Below, one piece after another: positions 46,132-55,417 of a DNA stretch of 64,000 nucleotides. Within the stretch, counting starts at the first letter, position 1. Each line of letters begins with the position of its first letter. A program made the position numbers and the translations under genes. Location: contig CP130741.1 in NCBI GenBank assembly GCA_030586155.1, forward strand, positions 862,680-926,679, given 5' to 3'. This DNA is from Eubacteriaceae bacterium ES3. Its GTDB lineage: Bacteria > Bacillota > Clostridia > Eubacteriales > Eubacteriaceae. The notes under the pieces were generated by a model, which saw only the letters and a list, made by a program, of their open reading frames with translations, did no database searches and was not told where the DNA came from.

Positions 46132-46287
46132 ATGGCAACATTTTTAATTGCAGCAGTAATTATTGGCTCAGCGGCATATATTTTAGTGAGAAAATTTGTG
46201 AAAATGAAAAATGGCGATTTCTCCTGTGAGGGTTGTAAAGGTGGAGCCTGTTCAAGCTGTTCAGCGGGCGATAAGAAAAAGCATTAA
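46132..46287 (+). CDS. FeoB-associated Cys-rich membrane protein
   Basis: 51 residues. One membrane segment (about 3-18, ATFLIAAVIIGSAAYILV) is followed by a basic stretch and a cysteine cluster, CEGCKGGACSSC, at about 32-43. This matches the FeoB-associated Cys-rich protein family, thought to help iron passage in place of FeoC; its role is not proven. AAAGGAGAAAG precedes ATG 46132. It is the third gene of the feo cluster. A terminator-like hairpin lies at 46378-46423. Confidence 0.88.
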   Translation: MATFLIAAVIIGSAAYILVRKFVKMKNGDFSCEGCKGGACSSCSAGDKKKH

Positions 46288-46377
46288 TTTGTCTGGTGCC
46301 TTATAAAAAAATTATTTGACCAGAACAAGATGAGATATGATTAAGGTCAGGAGCAATCTTTGAGAACAATAAAAAAG

Positions 46378-46423
46378 CAGGATTTGTATTTTTCTTTGGG
46401 ATACAGTCCTGCATTTTTAAGTT
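46378..46423 (+). terminator. Terminator after the feo cluster
   Basis: GCAGGA pairs with TCCTGC around a long AT-rich loop and is followed by ATTTTT. The stem could also serve the minus-strand gene ending at 46491, as A-rich sequence lies on the other side. Confidence 0.55.
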
Positions 46424-46490
46424 GCATAAAGATGAATACCTTGTTAAACAGATTGCCATGTCAGAAACAGGTGAAAGCTGAAATCAAGAT

Positions 46491-46739
46491 TCAGGTGGTA
46501 CAATAACTGTTAAAGTCAATTGAGTCGTATTTGCGTTTTAACAAGTCCCTGGCTTCTTTTAAAATTTCTTTTTCGGTGAGAGGAAGTCTTATCTCACGAA
46601 TTTCGATAATTTTAAAAGGATCGTTAGTTGCAGATTTCGTCAATGTGTAGCCACCATAAATTTTGGGGACGATTTTCACCTCGTAGTTTCCAAAAGAAAT
46701 CACGGTACTAATGCCATCTTTGGTCGTTTTTTCAAACAT
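46491..46739 (-). CDS. Small protein of unknown function
   Basis: 82 residues, not recognised. The sequence looks like a real small soluble domain: a beta-rich first half (GISTVISFGNYEVKIVPKIYGGYTL) and a helical second half (LTEKEILKEARDLLKRKYDSI). There are no cysteine motifs or membrane segments. An in-frame GTG at 46748 overlaps the ribosome site AAAGGAAG on the minus strand, so ATG 46739 is the likely start. It faces the feo cluster and is divergent from uvrC across 118 bases. Whether it is expressed is unproven; the good ribosome site is the main support. Confidence 0.65.
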   Translation of the reverse strand: MFEKTTKDGISTVISFGNYEVKIVPKIYGGYTLTKSATNDPFKIIEIREIRLPLTEKEILKEARDLLKRKYDSIDFNSYCTT

Positions 46740-46857
46740 TGATAACACTTCCTTTCATTAAGATTTAAGTAGTAATATTATACCAAAATCAGCAGGGAAA
46801 TAAACAAAAAAATTTAAAAAAAGAATGAATTAAGAATTATTATTGATAAGGACAGAT

Positions 46858-48693
46858 ATGTACGATCGAAGTAAATTAAAAGACCTGCCCCAGACACCAG
46901 GGGTCTATCTGATGAAAAATGAGAACAAAGAAATAATCTATGTGGGAAAGGCTATCAATTTAAGAAATCGTGTTCGCCAGTATTTTCAATCCCGCCACGA
47001 AAGTAATTCAAAGACAGCGGTTTTAGTTTCTCATATAGCTGAGATTGAAACGATTGTGACGGATTCGGAGATGGAAGCTCTGATCCTCGAATCCAATCTG
47101 ATCAAACAGCATCGTCCGCGATATAATATTCTACTAAAGGATGATAAGAATTACCCATGGATTCGAGTAACTTTAAATGAAGACTATCCCAAAATAGTAA
47201 TGACAAGAAGTTATAAAAAGGATGGCAGTCGATACTTCGGACCGTTTACCAGCGCTGCAGCGGTTAAGAATACGATTGAGGCGGTTTCCCGAGTTTATCC
47301 TTTAAAAACCTGCAATCGCTTTATTCAGTATGGCAAAAAAACTGGTCGTCCTTGTCTTAACTATCATATCGGTCAGTGTCAGGGACCATGCCAGGGAAAA
47401 CTCCCACCTGAAAAATACAAAGAAAATATCGATGCAATATTGGATATTTTAAATGGACATTATACGGAACTGATTGATAATTTGCAGGGAAAAATGAAAT
47501 CATCAGCAATCGCTCAGGACTATGAAAATGCGGCAAAATATCGTGACCAGATTGAAGGAATTAAGCACATAGCCCAGAAACAGAAAATAACCAGTGGTAA
47601 CCAGCAGGATCAGGATTTTATAAACCTTGCCTTAGATGGTGAGCAGGCTTGTTTTCAGGTTTTCCATGTCCGGGAAGGAAAACTTTTGGGACGTGACCCG
47701 TTTTTCCTAAGCGGGATAGGTGATGAAAGTGAAGCAGAAATTGTTGCAAGTTTTCTAAAACAGTATTATGTCAACTGCGGATTTATTCCTAAAGAAATAA
47801 TCATAAAACATGAACCGGAATCATTAGAAGCCCTTTTAGACTGGCTGTCAGAATTGGCTGGCCGAAAAATCACCATCACCATTCCGCAGCGGGGACAAAA
47901 AGTGAAAATGCTGGAAATGGTTCAGGAAAACGCGGAAATTGCTTTAAAACAAAGATTCCTTGAGTTAGCTCAGCGAGAAAATAGAAAAATGGATCGCATG
48001 CAGGAATTAGCTGAATTTTTAAAGTTGTCAGAATTGCCGGTTCGAATTGAAGCATATGATATTTCCAATATTGCTGGCTCCAGCAATGTTGGTGGGATGG
48101 TTGTTTTTACCGACGGAAAATTGGATAAAAAGGCTTGCCGACGTTTTAAAATAAAATCTGTTGATGGACAAAACGATTATGCAAGTATGCAGGAGATGCT
48201 CTTCAGACGACTGGAAAGAGCTCAAAAGGGTGGCGAAAATAATGGTTTTCTGCCCCTTCCACAGGTGATGATGATGGACGGTGGACAAGGTCATGTCAAT
48301 GCAGCCAAAGCTATTATTTCGATGTATCCCTTTGATATTGTAGTTTGTGGCTTAGTTAAAGATGACCAGCACCGCTTGCGCGGAGTCTATAAAGATAATA
48401 CAGAGTTGCTGGTTAAAAAAGCCAGTACTATTGGGGTATTTCTTAATGAAATTTCTGAGGAAGTTCATCGTTATGCGATTGGGTATCATAAAATATTAAG
48501 AAAAAAGGAAATGCTGGCTTCAGTTCTTGAGGAGATTCCCGGAGTTGGTGAAAAAAGACGAAAAGCTTTGATGTTTCATTTTGGCCGTTTGGAAAATATT
48601 AAAAAAGCAACACTGGAAGAACTAACCGGTGTTTCGGGAATGAATCAGAAACTGGCCCAGGCAGTGTATGATTTTTTTCATCGCGATGCATGA
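46858..48693 (+). CDS. uvrC: Excinuclease ABC subunit C
   Basis: 611 residues. UvrC makes both incisions in nucleotide excision repair. The GIY-YIG nuclease domain is at 1 to about 95 (PGVYLMKNENKEIIYVGKA, NLRNRVRQYF). A UVR motif lies around 205-240 and binds UvrB. The RNase H-like nuclease follows at about 370-540, with the catalytic Asp in EAYDISNIAGSS and in MMDGGQGHV. A tandem helix-hairpin-helix ends the protein (EIPGVGEKRRKALMFHFG). TTG 46843 opens the frame, but ATG 46858 after AAGGA is the start. hprK follows 82 bases later. Confidence 0.97.
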   Translation: MYDRSKLKDLPQTPGVYLMKNENKEIIYVGKAINLRNRVRQYFQSRHESNSKTAVLVSHIAEIETIVTDSEMEALILESNLIKQHRPRYNILLKDDKNYPWIRVTLNEDYPKIVMTRSYKKDGSRYFGPFTSAAAVKNTIEAVSRVYPLKTCNRFIQYGKKTGRPCLNYHIGQCQGPCQGKLPPEKYKENIDAILDILNGHYTELIDNLQGKMKSSAIAQDYENAAKYRDQIEGIKHIAQKQKITSGNQQDQDFINLALDGEQACFQVFHVREGKLLGRDPFFLSGIGDESEAEIVASFLKQYYVNCGFIPKEIIIKHEPESLEALLDWLSELAGRKITITIPQRGQKVKMLEMVQENAEIALKQRFLELAQRENRKMDRMQELAEFLKLSELPVRIEAYDISNIAGSSNVGGMVVFTDGKLDKKACRRFKIKSVDGQNDYASMQEMLFRRLERAQKGGENNGFLPLPQVMMMDGGQGHVNAAKAIISMYPFDIVVCGLVKDDQHRLRGVYKDNTELLVKKASTIGVFLNEISEEVHRYAIGYHKILRKKEMLASVLEEIPGVGEKRRKALMFHFGRLENIKKATLEELTGVSGMNQKLAQAVYDFFHRDA

Positions 48694-48775
48694 AAAGACT
48701 TTAATCAGGAGAAGTTTTGCGGTAGAATAAATGAGCGGATTAATCAGTTTAAAAAGAATAAGAAGGGTGAGTCAG

Positions 48776-49723
48776 ATGAAAGGAAAAGTCAGTCTGGATG
48801 AATTCAGCAATGAATTGTGTCTGGAAAAAATATACTGTCCTGGAGATGAATTGGATCTACTGGGCAGTGGGATCAACCGTCCGGGATTACAATTGCACGG
48901 TTTTTATGAACATTTTGATCCTAATCGGATTCAGGTGATCGGAAAAGTGGAAATGTCATATTTAATGGCGCTGGATGAAGAAACAAGAAACCGGAAAATC
49001 GATGATTTTTTTGCTTACGATTTTCCCTGCTTTATTGTTTGCTGGGAGCTTGATGAAGCTGAGATTTTCATCCCATTTGCGGAAAAATACGGTCGTTATC
49101 TATTTAGAAGTCGTGAGCGGACGACCTCGATTTTTTATCATCTGGTGAGTTTTCTGGACCAGCTTTTGGCTCCGACGATCAGTCTGCATGGTGTGCTGGT
49201 CGAAGTATTTGGTGTAGGTGTATTGATTATGGGGCCCAGTGGGATTGGTAAGAGTGAAACCGCTCTGGAAATAGTTAAAAGGGGACATTGCCTGATTGCC
49301 GATGATGTGGTTGAAGTCAAAAGAATTCGTGACTCATACTTAATGGGAACGGCACCGGAACTTTTGCAGCATTTTATGGAGATTAGGGGAATTGGTATTA
49401 TAGATGTAAAAACTCTTTTCGGAGCCCAGGCGATCAAGCGGGTAGTAGAGATTGATATGGTAATAAAACTGGAAAATTGGGATGAACGCTCCCCTTATGA
49501 TCGATTGGGGCTGGATGAACAGACCATGGATATTCTGGGGATGGATGTACCGCAAGTTATGATTCCGGTTTCCAGCGGCAGAAATCTTTCCAGTATCATT
49601 GAAACGGCGGCGATCAACAATCGAACTAAACAATACGGATATCATTCGGCCCAGGTATTTTGCGATCGGATAACTGATTTTAATGATGAAGAAGTGAAAC
49701 GTCGCGAGAAGATTAAGAATTAA
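48776..49723 (+). CDS. hprK: HPr kinase/phosphorylase
   Basis: 315 residues. HprK phosphorylates Ser46 of HPr and reverses this with phosphate, linking sugar uptake to CcpA catabolite control. The N-terminal domain (1 to about 130) is followed by the catalytic domain: Walker A MGPSGIGKSETALEIVKRGH, DDVVEVKRI and the HprK signature EIRGIGIIDVKTLFGAQAI. It ends with the helix YHSAQVFCDRITDFNDEEVKRR. The open frame starts at 48731, but ATG 48776 after AGGGTGAG gives the family N-terminus. No PTS gene is in the window. The next gene starts 22 bases later. Confidence 0.95.
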   Translation: MKGKVSLDEFSNELCLEKIYCPGDELDLLGSGINRPGLQLHGFYEHFDPNRIQVIGKVEMSYLMALDEETRNRKIDDFFAYDFPCFIVCWELDEAEIFIPFAEKYGRYLFRSRERTTSIFYHLVSFLDQLLAPTISLHGVLVEVFGVGVLIMGPSGIGKSETALEIVKRGHCLIADDVVEVKRIRDSYLMGTAPELLQHFMEIRGIGIIDVKTLFGAQAIKRVVEIDMVIKLENWDERSPYDRLGLDEQTMDILGMDVPQVMIPVSSGRNLSSIIETAAINNRTKQYGYHSAQVFCDRITDFNDEEVKRREKIKN

Positions 49724-49745
49724 GAATAAGAAAAGGAAGAAAATT

Positions 49746-50507
49746 TTGAGAAATTACGTTTTAGACGCCCACACCCATACCTTAGCTTGCGGACATGCTT
49801 ACAATACACTAATGGAACTGATTGAAATGGCGGCACAAAAAAATCTGGAGATGATCTGTCTCACTGAGCATGCACCAGCCTTACCTGGCGCGCCCAACGC
49901 GCTTTTTTTTGCAAACTACCGGGTTATCCCCAGTGTAATCAAAAATGTGAAGCTTTTAAAAGGGATTGAGAGTAATATTTTAGATGTTGACGGTAATACA
50001 GATATTCCCACAGCCTTCTTAGATTCCATTGAAATTCGTTCGGCTTCGCTGCATACTCCGACATTTAAACCTTTATCTAAAAGTGAAAATACTAGTGCGG
50101 TATTAGGTGCTATTGAAAATCCGGAAGTTGATTTTATTTGTCATCTGGGTAATCCAACTTATGAACTGGACTATGAAGCGATCTTACAGGAAGCAAAAAA
50201 GCATAATACTCTCATCGAGATTAATAATGCGTCATTTTTTGTCAGAAGTGGATCCAAGCCCAATTGCACCTGGATAGCTAATCGTTGCAAGGAACTGGAA
50301 ATTCCAGTAATTATCGGCAGTGATACACATTTTGCTTCGGATATTGGTGCGTTTCCTTATGTTGATCAATTACTGAATGAGGTTGGATTCCCTGATGAAC
50401 TGATCATAAACCTTGAAACAAAAAGGCTGATCGATCATCTTGAAGCAAAGGGAAGAAAATTATTTAAAGATCCCCGGGATGCAGCTAGAGAATTGTTTTC
50501 CCAATAA
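49746..50507 (+). CDS. PHP-domain phosphatase, YcdX type
   Basis: 253 residues. It belongs to the PHP phosphoesterase superfamily (YcdX/YcdX-like). The trinuclear metal ligands are visible: DAHTHT near residue 8, HAYNT at about 18-22, CLTEHAP at about 40, the Glu in KGIESNILDVDG, HTPT, CHLGNPT and GSDTHFASDIG. Substrates are probably small phosphate esters but are not assigned. The start is TTG 49746, 6-7 bases after AAGGAAG; no ATG occurs before the first metal motif, so a TTG start is required. It lies 22 bases after hprK, the usual Clostridia order being uvrC, hprK, PHP. Confidence 0.9.
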   Translation: MRNYVLDAHTHTLACGHAYNTLMELIEMAAQKNLEMICLTEHAPALPGAPNALFFANYRVIPSVIKNVKLLKGIESNILDVDGNTDIPTAFLDSIEIRSASLHTPTFKPLSKSENTSAVLGAIENPEVDFICHLGNPTYELDYEAILQEAKKHNTLIEINNASFFVRSGSKPNCTWIANRCKELEIPVIIGSDTHFASDIGAFPYVDQLLNEVGFPDELIINLETKRLIDHLEAKGRKLFKDPRDAARELFSQ

Positions 50508-50601
50508 ATTTATGGTAAACTGTCAGTGGAATATTAAATTCATCACACCTTTATTCAAATTCATTAGAAAAGTCAGCGTAAAGCGAATATGAAAGGAGAG
50601 C

Positions 50602-51483
50602 ATGGTGAAGATAAAAATTTTGACTGATTCAGCCTGCGATATCCTCAAAGAGGATCAGGAAAATTTAGATATTGAAATAATACCGGTTTACGTCACTCAG
50701 GAGGATGAAACCTATCGGGATGGAATTGATATTACTCCTGAAGAAGTATATGAGCAAATGAGACAGGGAACGGTCTTTAAAACCTCACAGATTCCTTATG
50801 GAGATTTTGTTAAGCGATTTGAAGAACTGATTCTAGAGAAACAGCCCTTTATCTATCTGGCCTTCTCCAGTGGCTTGTCTGGGACCTATCAGGCAGCAGC
50901 TCTGGCAGAACGTGATCTCAAGGAAAAATACCCGGAGGCAGTCTTTAAAGTTTTTGACACACGGGCAGTTTGTTATGGTCTGGGTCTAATTGCTTATGCG
51001 GTAGCGCTTGCTGCTTCTAAAGGCGAAACAATGGATCAGCTTACGAAACGGATCGAATATTACAGTCAGCATATCAGACATGTTTTTACTGTGACAGACC
51101 TCTCATATCTTTATCGAGGTGGACGTTTAAATAAAAGTACTGCCATCATCGGCAATATGCTGCATATTAATCCTCTCCTTGAAGTGAGTGAAACCGGAGA
51201 ACTGAAACAGATTGACAAGGTACGGGGTGATAAAAAACTATTAAAGGAAATGGTGGATTATCTGGAACAAAATGGCGATGATTTTGAACATCAGACCATT
51301 GGCATCAGTCATGCGGATAATCCCAAATTATTGGAAGGCTTTGTTAAGATGGCGGGAAAACGCCTGAATACAGATAAATTTAAAATCGTGACACTTGGTG
51401 CAACAGTGGGGACACATTCAGGGCCGGGAACACTTGCCGTGTTCTTTTTTGATGAATACGCTGACTGGGCGAGAGTGGAATAA
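50602..51483 (+). CDS. DegV family fatty-acid-binding protein
   Basis: 293 residues, standard DegV/FakB size. The fold binds a single fatty acid; FakB members present it to the kinase FakA for phosphorylation. Family features are ILTDSACDI at the start, FKTSQIPYGDFV with the Ser/Thr that contact the carboxylate, AFSSGLSGTYQAA and DTRAVCYGLGLIAYA, then YLYRGGRLNKS and GATVGTHSGPG near the end. No fakA gene is in the window, so the kinase partner is elsewhere. ATG 50602 is only 3 bases after AGGAG; GTG 50605 gives better spacing and may be the true start. prfA follows 15 bases later. Confidence 0.92.
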   Translation: MVKIKILTDSACDILKEDQENLDIEIIPVYVTQEDETYRDGIDITPEEVYEQMRQGTVFKTSQIPYGDFVKRFEELILEKQPFIYLAFSSGLSGTYQAAALAERDLKEKYPEAVFKVFDTRAVCYGLGLIAYAVALAASKGETMDQLTKRIEYYSQHIRHVFTVTDLSYLYRGGRLNKSTAIIGNMLHINPLLEVSETGELKQIDKVRGDKKLLKEMVDYLEQNGDDFEHQTIGISHADNPKLLEGFVKMAGKRLNTDKFKIVTLGATVGTHSGPGTLAVFFFDEYADWARVE

Positions 51484-51498
51484 TGGATTAGGAGAAAC

Positions 51499-52569
51499 AT
51501 GTTAGAGAAATTAGATTTTTTGGCAGAAAAATATGCTGAGCTAAATGACAAGATCAGTGATCCGGCAGTAATTGCCGACCAGAATTTATGGAAAAAGCTG
51601 GTTAAGGAACATGCACATATTGAACCGATCATTCAAAAGTACAATGAATATACACAAGTACTTTCAGGGATTGAGGATGCCAGAGAAATGCTGGCGGATA
51701 AGCAGTTGGATAAGGAATTGCGGGAAATGGCCGAAATGGAAGATGAAGAGCTTTCTGAGAAAAAGGCTGTTTTAGAAGAGGAATTGCGAGTATTATTGCT
51801 GCCGAAAGATCCCAATGATGACAAAAACGTTATTGTTGAAATTCGGGCTGGTGCTGGCGGGAGTGAAGCAGCTTTATTTGCCGGTGACCTGTTCCGGATG
51901 TTTACCAGATATGCCGAGCGACAGGGCTGGAAAAGCGAAATTATGTCTTCAAACATTCCGGATATTGGCGGGATCAAGGAAATTATTTTTCTAATTGAAG
52001 GGAATGGTGCCTACAGTCGGCTTAAATATGAGAGCGGAGTACACCGGGTACAGCGAATTCCAACAACAGAATCAGGCGGACGAATTCATACTTCAACAGC
52101 TACTGTGGCAGTTTTACCGGAGGCTGAAGACGTGGAAATAGAAGTTAACGCCAATGATCTGCGGGTGGATGTTTATCGTTCTTCTGGAAATGGAGGTCAG
52201 AGTGTAAATACTACTGATTCTGCCGTGCGAATTACCCACGAACCGACCGGTCTGGTTGTAACCTGTCAGGACGAAAAGTCCCAGTTGAAAAATAAAGAGA
52301 AGGCTTTAAAAATCTTAAAGGCCAGATTATTTGAGATTGAGCAGCAGAAACAGGCCAGTGAAATTGCAGAAAACCGAAAAAGTCAGGTTGGAAGTGGAGA
52401 CCGAAGTGAACGGATTCGGACCTACAATTTTCCTCAGGGAAGAATTTCCGATCATCGTATTGGTTTGACTGTTTATCAATTGGAAGCATTTCTTGACGGT
52501 GATATTGACGAAATGATTAATGCCTTGACGACCAGTGATCAGGCGGCAAAATTAAAACAGAATGTCTAA
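51499..52569 (+). CDS. prfA: Peptide chain release factor 1
   Basis: 356 residues. RF1 ends translation at UAG and UAA. The stop-reading region is [17 protein letters not shown], with PTT in place of the common PAT or PVT tripeptide, a tolerated variant. The catalytic loop [16 protein letters not shown] holds the GGQ. Helix [19 protein letters not shown] and [18 protein letters not shown] follow. GGAG precedes ATG 51499. The methyltransferase gene prmC, usually next to prfA, is not adjacent here. A terminator lies at 52619-52655. RF2 is also in this window, at 5172. Confidence 0.97.
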   Translation: MLEKLDFLAEKYAELNDKISDPAVIADQNLWKKLVKEHAHIEPIIQKYNEYTQVLSGIEDAREMLADKQLDKELREMAEMEDEELSEKKAVLEEELRVLLLPKDPNDDKNVIVEIRAGAGGSEAALFAGDLFRMFTRYAERQGWKSEIMSSNIPDIGGIKEIIFLIEGNGAYSRLKYESGVHRVQRIPTTESGGRIHTSTATVAVLPEAEDVEIEVNANDLRVDVYRSSGNGGQSVNTTDSAVRITHEPTGLVVTCQDEKSQLKNKEKALKILKARLFEIEQQKQASEIAENRKSQVGSGDRSERIRTYNFPQGRISDHRIGLTVYQLEAFLDGDIDEMINALTTSDQAAKLKQNV

Positions 52570-52618
52570 TTCAGGTGGGTCTTTTTTGAACCCTTTAATT
52601 CTGTAAAAACTTGAAAAA

Positions 52619-52655
52619 GATAAAGATCAGTTTATTTTACTGGTCTTTTTTTTAT
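52619..52655 (+). terminator. Terminator after prfA
   Basis: AAGATCAGT pairs with ACTGGTCTT around TTATTTT, followed by a run of T. Confidence 0.8.
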
Positions 52656-52701
52656 CTTTATTTTAATTTAGTATAAAGTACCGGTAAAAATTTGACTTTT
52701 A

Positions 52702-52730
52702 TTGACAGTGGCACTTTTAATCAGTAGAAT
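52702..52730 (+). promoter_or_regulatory. Promoter of the polyferredoxin gene
   Basis: TTGACA (52702-52707) and TAGAAT (52725-52730) with a 17-base spacer. The start ATG is at 52781. Confidence 0.75.
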
Positions 52731-52780
52731 GGAATGGATACTAGAAGGAGACAATTAAAATTGTCCAAAAGGAGAGCTAA

Positions 52781-53170
52781 ATGAAGAAAGTATATGTAAA
52801 AGATCAATCTGCCTGTGTGGCCTGTCTTGCCTGTGAAATGGCCTGTTCAACTGCTTTTTATAAACAGTATGATCCGGAATTGACTTGTGTCAAAGTGACA
52901 GAGAAAAATGATGGCAGTCTGAAAACTTTAGTTTGTGTACAGTGTGGAAAATGTGCAAAATCTTGTGAAGCAGGTGCAATTACCCAGAATAAATTTGGGG
53001 TTTATATGATTAATAAAAAACTTTGCGTAAATTGCGGGAAATGTGTGGAAGCCTGTCCATTTGGTGTGCTGGTTAAATCAGAAGATAAAGATGTGCCTTC
53101 TAAATGCATTGCGTGTGGAATCTGTGTAACGGCTTGTCCGCAAGATGTACTGGAAATTAAAGAAGCATAA
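52781..53170 (+). CDS. 4Fe-4S polyferredoxin (HycB/CooF-like electron carrier)
   Basis: 129 residues carrying sixteen cluster cysteines in four motifs: CVACLACEMAC, CVQCGKCAKSC, CVNCGKCVEACP and CIACGICVTACP, enough for four [4Fe-4S] clusters. The layout resembles HycB/CooF/HydN-type carriers that serve hydrogenase, formate dehydrogenase or CO dehydrogenase. No such enzyme is encoded in this window, so its partner is unknown. It has its own good promoter and terminator and a strong ribosome site AAAGGAGAG, which suggests an abundant stand-alone protein. In an acetogen-like cell it could shuttle electrons to the Wood-Ljungdahl enzymes; that is inference. Confidence 0.9.
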   Translation: MKKVYVKDQSACVACLACEMACSTAFYKQYDPELTCVKVTEKNDGSLKTLVCVQCGKCAKSCEAGAITQNKFGVYMINKKLCVNCGKCVEACPFGVLVKSEDKDVPSKCIACGICVTACPQDVLEIKEA

Positions 53171-53195
53171 AAGGATAATTATTTCATTATCATCA

Positions 53196-53235
53196 AACCC
53201 GATTATAGAGTTTTAATCTATAATCGGGTTTGTTT
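53196..53235 (+). terminator. Terminator after the polyferredoxin gene
   Basis: AACCCGATTATAGA is mirrored by TCTATAATCGGGTT, followed by TGTTTTGT. It may also serve glyS on the minus strand. Confidence 0.8.
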
Positions 53236-53346
53236 TGTATTAGCAGTATTCTATATAATATCATTTTCAATATACAGATAAGTTAGGAATTTGTACTTGA
53301 CTATTTTATTTACTCTGCAAAGTCTTATTAGCGATAAAATTTAGAC

Positions 53347-54741
53347 TTAAAAAGCAATTCGTTCTTTGATATAGTCAGCGACTTCATCTATAGGTAAACG
53401 AATTTGAACCATGGTATCACGGTCACGCAGGGTAACGGATTCGTCTTCTAAAGTGTCAAAATCGATGGTGATACAGTAGGGGGTTCCAATTTCATCCTGA
53501 CGTCGATATCGTTTCCCGATACTGCCTGCTTCATCGTATTCAACCATCATTTCTTTTGAAAGTAAGCTGAAAACTGATTCAGCTTTTTCGCTTAACTTTT
53601 TAGAGAGCGGTAAAACTGCAGCTTTATAAGCCGATAAAAATGGATGAATACGAAGTACATTTCGTTCTTCAGTTTTAGCTCCATTCTCAATGGTTTCCTT
53701 TTCCATGGCATTACATAAAAATGCCAGAAATACGCGATCAGCACCCAGAGACGGTTCAATACAGTAAGGAATGAATTTTTCGTTGGTTATAGGATCAGTA
53801 TATTTCATATCTTTCCCCGAGTGGGTTTGATGTTGGGTTAAATCAAAATCAGTTCGGTCGGCAATCCCCCAGAGTTCACCCCAACCGAACGGGAAGCGGA
53901 ACTCTACGTCTGTTGTAGCGTTACTGTAATGGGATAGCTCTTCTTTTTCGTGATCTCTAAAGCGAATGTTTTCGTCTTTCATGCCAAGGTCAAACAACCA
54001 TTTTTTACAGAAGGCTTTCCAGTAATCGAACCATTCAAGATCAGTTCCTGGGGCACAGAAAAATTCAAGCTCCATCTGTTCAAATTCACGGGTTCTAAAA
54101 ATGAAATTACCCGGAGTGATTTCATTTCGGAAAGATTTACCAACTTGAGCAATTCCAAAAGGAATTTTTTTTCGGCTGCTTCTTTGGACGTTTTTGAAAT
54201 TGACAAAAATTCCCTGGGCGGTTTCCGGTCGCAGGAAAATTTCACTGGCAGTGTCCTCGTTAACACCCTGAAAGGTTTTAAACATCAGGTTAAACTGGCG
54301 AATATCAGTAAAATCGCTTTTTCCGCATTCTGGACAGGCCAGATCATTTTCACGAATAAAGTCCATCATTTGTTCATTGGACCAGCCATCGACAACAACT
54401 TCTTCACCTTTTTCCAGGTAATAATCTTCGATTAATTTATCGGCCCGAAAACGGGATTTGCAGGATTTGCAGTCCATTAATGGATCATTGAATCCGCCTA
54501 CGTGCCCAGAGGCTACCCAGGTTTTAGGGTTCATCAGAATAGCCGCATCAAGGCCCACGTTATAGGGAGATTCCTGGACAAATTTCTTCCACCAGGCTTT
54601 TTTAACATTATTTTTCATTTCCACACCCAAAGGACCGTAATCCCAACTGTTGGCCAGACCATCATATATTTCTGAGCCGGGGAAAATAATACCACGCATT
54701 TTGGCAAGACTGACAATTTCAGCCATTGTAAAATCAGACAT
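53347..54741 (-). CDS. glyS: Glycyl-tRNA synthetase, dimeric type
   Basis: 464 residues, a class II synthetase of the single-chain alpha-2 type, not the alpha/beta tetramer type. Features are [29 protein letters not shown] at the start, the motif 2 region [25 protein letters not shown], and motif 3 [11 protein letters not shown]-like [12 protein letters not shown]. Two Cys pairs, CKSCKSR and CPECGKS, form a probable zinc module. The C-terminal anticodon-binding domain begins near residue 365. GGAGG precedes the ATG at 54739-54741. Expression is controlled by the T-box leader at 54862-55087. It points toward the polyferredoxin gene and probably shares its terminator. Confidence 0.95.
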   Translation of the reverse strand: MSDFTMAEIVSLAKMRGIIFPGSEIYDGLANSWDYGPLGVEMKNNVKKAWWKKFVQESPYNVGLDAAILMNPKTWVASGHVGGFNDPLMDCKSCKSRFRADKLIEDYYLEKGEEVVVDGWSNEQMMDFIRENDLACPECGKSDFTDIRQFNLMFKTFQGVNEDTASEIFLRPETAQGIFVNFKNVQRSSRKKIPFGIAQVGKSFRNEITPGNFIFRTREFEQMELEFFCAPGTDLEWFDYWKAFCKKWLFDLGMKDENIRFRDHEKEELSHYSNATTDVEFRFPFGWGELWGIADRTDFDLTQHQTHSGKDMKYTDPITNEKFIPYCIEPSLGADRVFLAFLCNAMEKETIENGAKTEERNVLRIHPFLSAYKAAVLPLSKKLSEKAESVFSLLSKEMMVEYDEAGSIGKRYRRQDEIGTPYCITIDFDTLEDESVTLRDRDTMVQIRLPIDEVADYIKERIAF

Positions 54742-54861
54742 AACTATACCTCCTGAAAATTAAAGATCTTTTTTAAAATAAATTGATGAATCAAAAATGA
54801 ACCATGTATAAAATCAAACCGAGCACAACTCGGCTCCGCACGGCTTTACTTTTCGCGAATA

Positions 54862-55087
54862 TAAAAACCGCCCCTCATACAAGGGACGGTTATCCGCGGT
54901 TCCACCCAAGTTGTCTGTTACGACCACTCTTCTATAACGATTTTCACGTCAGGACTAAAATCCTGCAGCTTGGTAAGCGCCACTTAATTAATTGATAGAC
55001 AGAACTTGCACCATCTTCTGCTCGCTACATTATCAAACTTAAGTAAGTTTCTTTCCGCATTGCTTTTAATATTTAACTAATGCGAAA
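54862..55087 (-). promoter_or_regulatory. T-box leader of glyS
   Basis: On the minus strand TTGGGTGGAACCGCGG (54909-54894) is the T-box. It is followed by a terminator CCGTCCC/GGGGCGG (54889-54868) with TTTTT. The 5' half, about 150 bases, would form stem I; a GGC near AAGTGGCGCTT (about 54985) could be the Gly specifier but I cannot prove it. Uncharged tRNA-Gly should prevent termination. Confidence 0.92.
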
Positions 55088-55116
55088 AGAATAGCAAAAA
55101 TAAGTTAAACTGTCAA
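55088..55116 (-). promoter_or_regulatory. Promoter of the glyS T-box transcript
   Basis: Minus strand TTGACA (55116-55111) and TATTCT (55093-55088), spacer 17 bases. Confidence 0.7.
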
Positions 55117-55226
55117 GAAAAGTTTTGAAAAAACAACAAAAAAACTGACATATTAGAATGCCATTCAGTTAAGTAGGTTAACATGAAAATTGAATTTTAA
55201 TTAATTTCATATAAATATAAAATAAA

Positions 55227-55270
55227 ATGTTAAAATTATGTTTGAAATATGTTAAATTGATGTTAAAATT
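55227..55270 (-). promoter_or_regulatory. Four direct repeats at 11-bp spacing, PhoP-box-like
   Basis: ATGTTAAAA, ATGTTTGAA, ATGTTAAAT and ATGTTAAAA start at 55227, 55238, 55249 and 55260, exactly 11 bases apart. On the minus strand they read TTTAACAT, containing the TTAACA box bound by Bacillus PhoP in direct repeats of the same spacing. They lie 150-190 bases before a phosphate transporter start. The small open frame across them is not supported as a gene. Confidence 0.7.
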
Positions 55271-55417
55271 AATACGGTTAAAAATAGAAAATAAGGAAGG
55301 AAGATTAACCAGGTTTATTCATATCAAAAATCAATTTTTTGGCTTTTTAAAAGGATATTTATATGATTTTGATCAGGAAATATTTGATGTGATTTATGGT
55401 TTTTCTTGGAGGAATTT

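Noticed and set aside
53950-54435. A 161-codon plus-strand frame opposite glyS
   Set aside because: The opposite strand encodes conserved synthetase motifs over the full interval.
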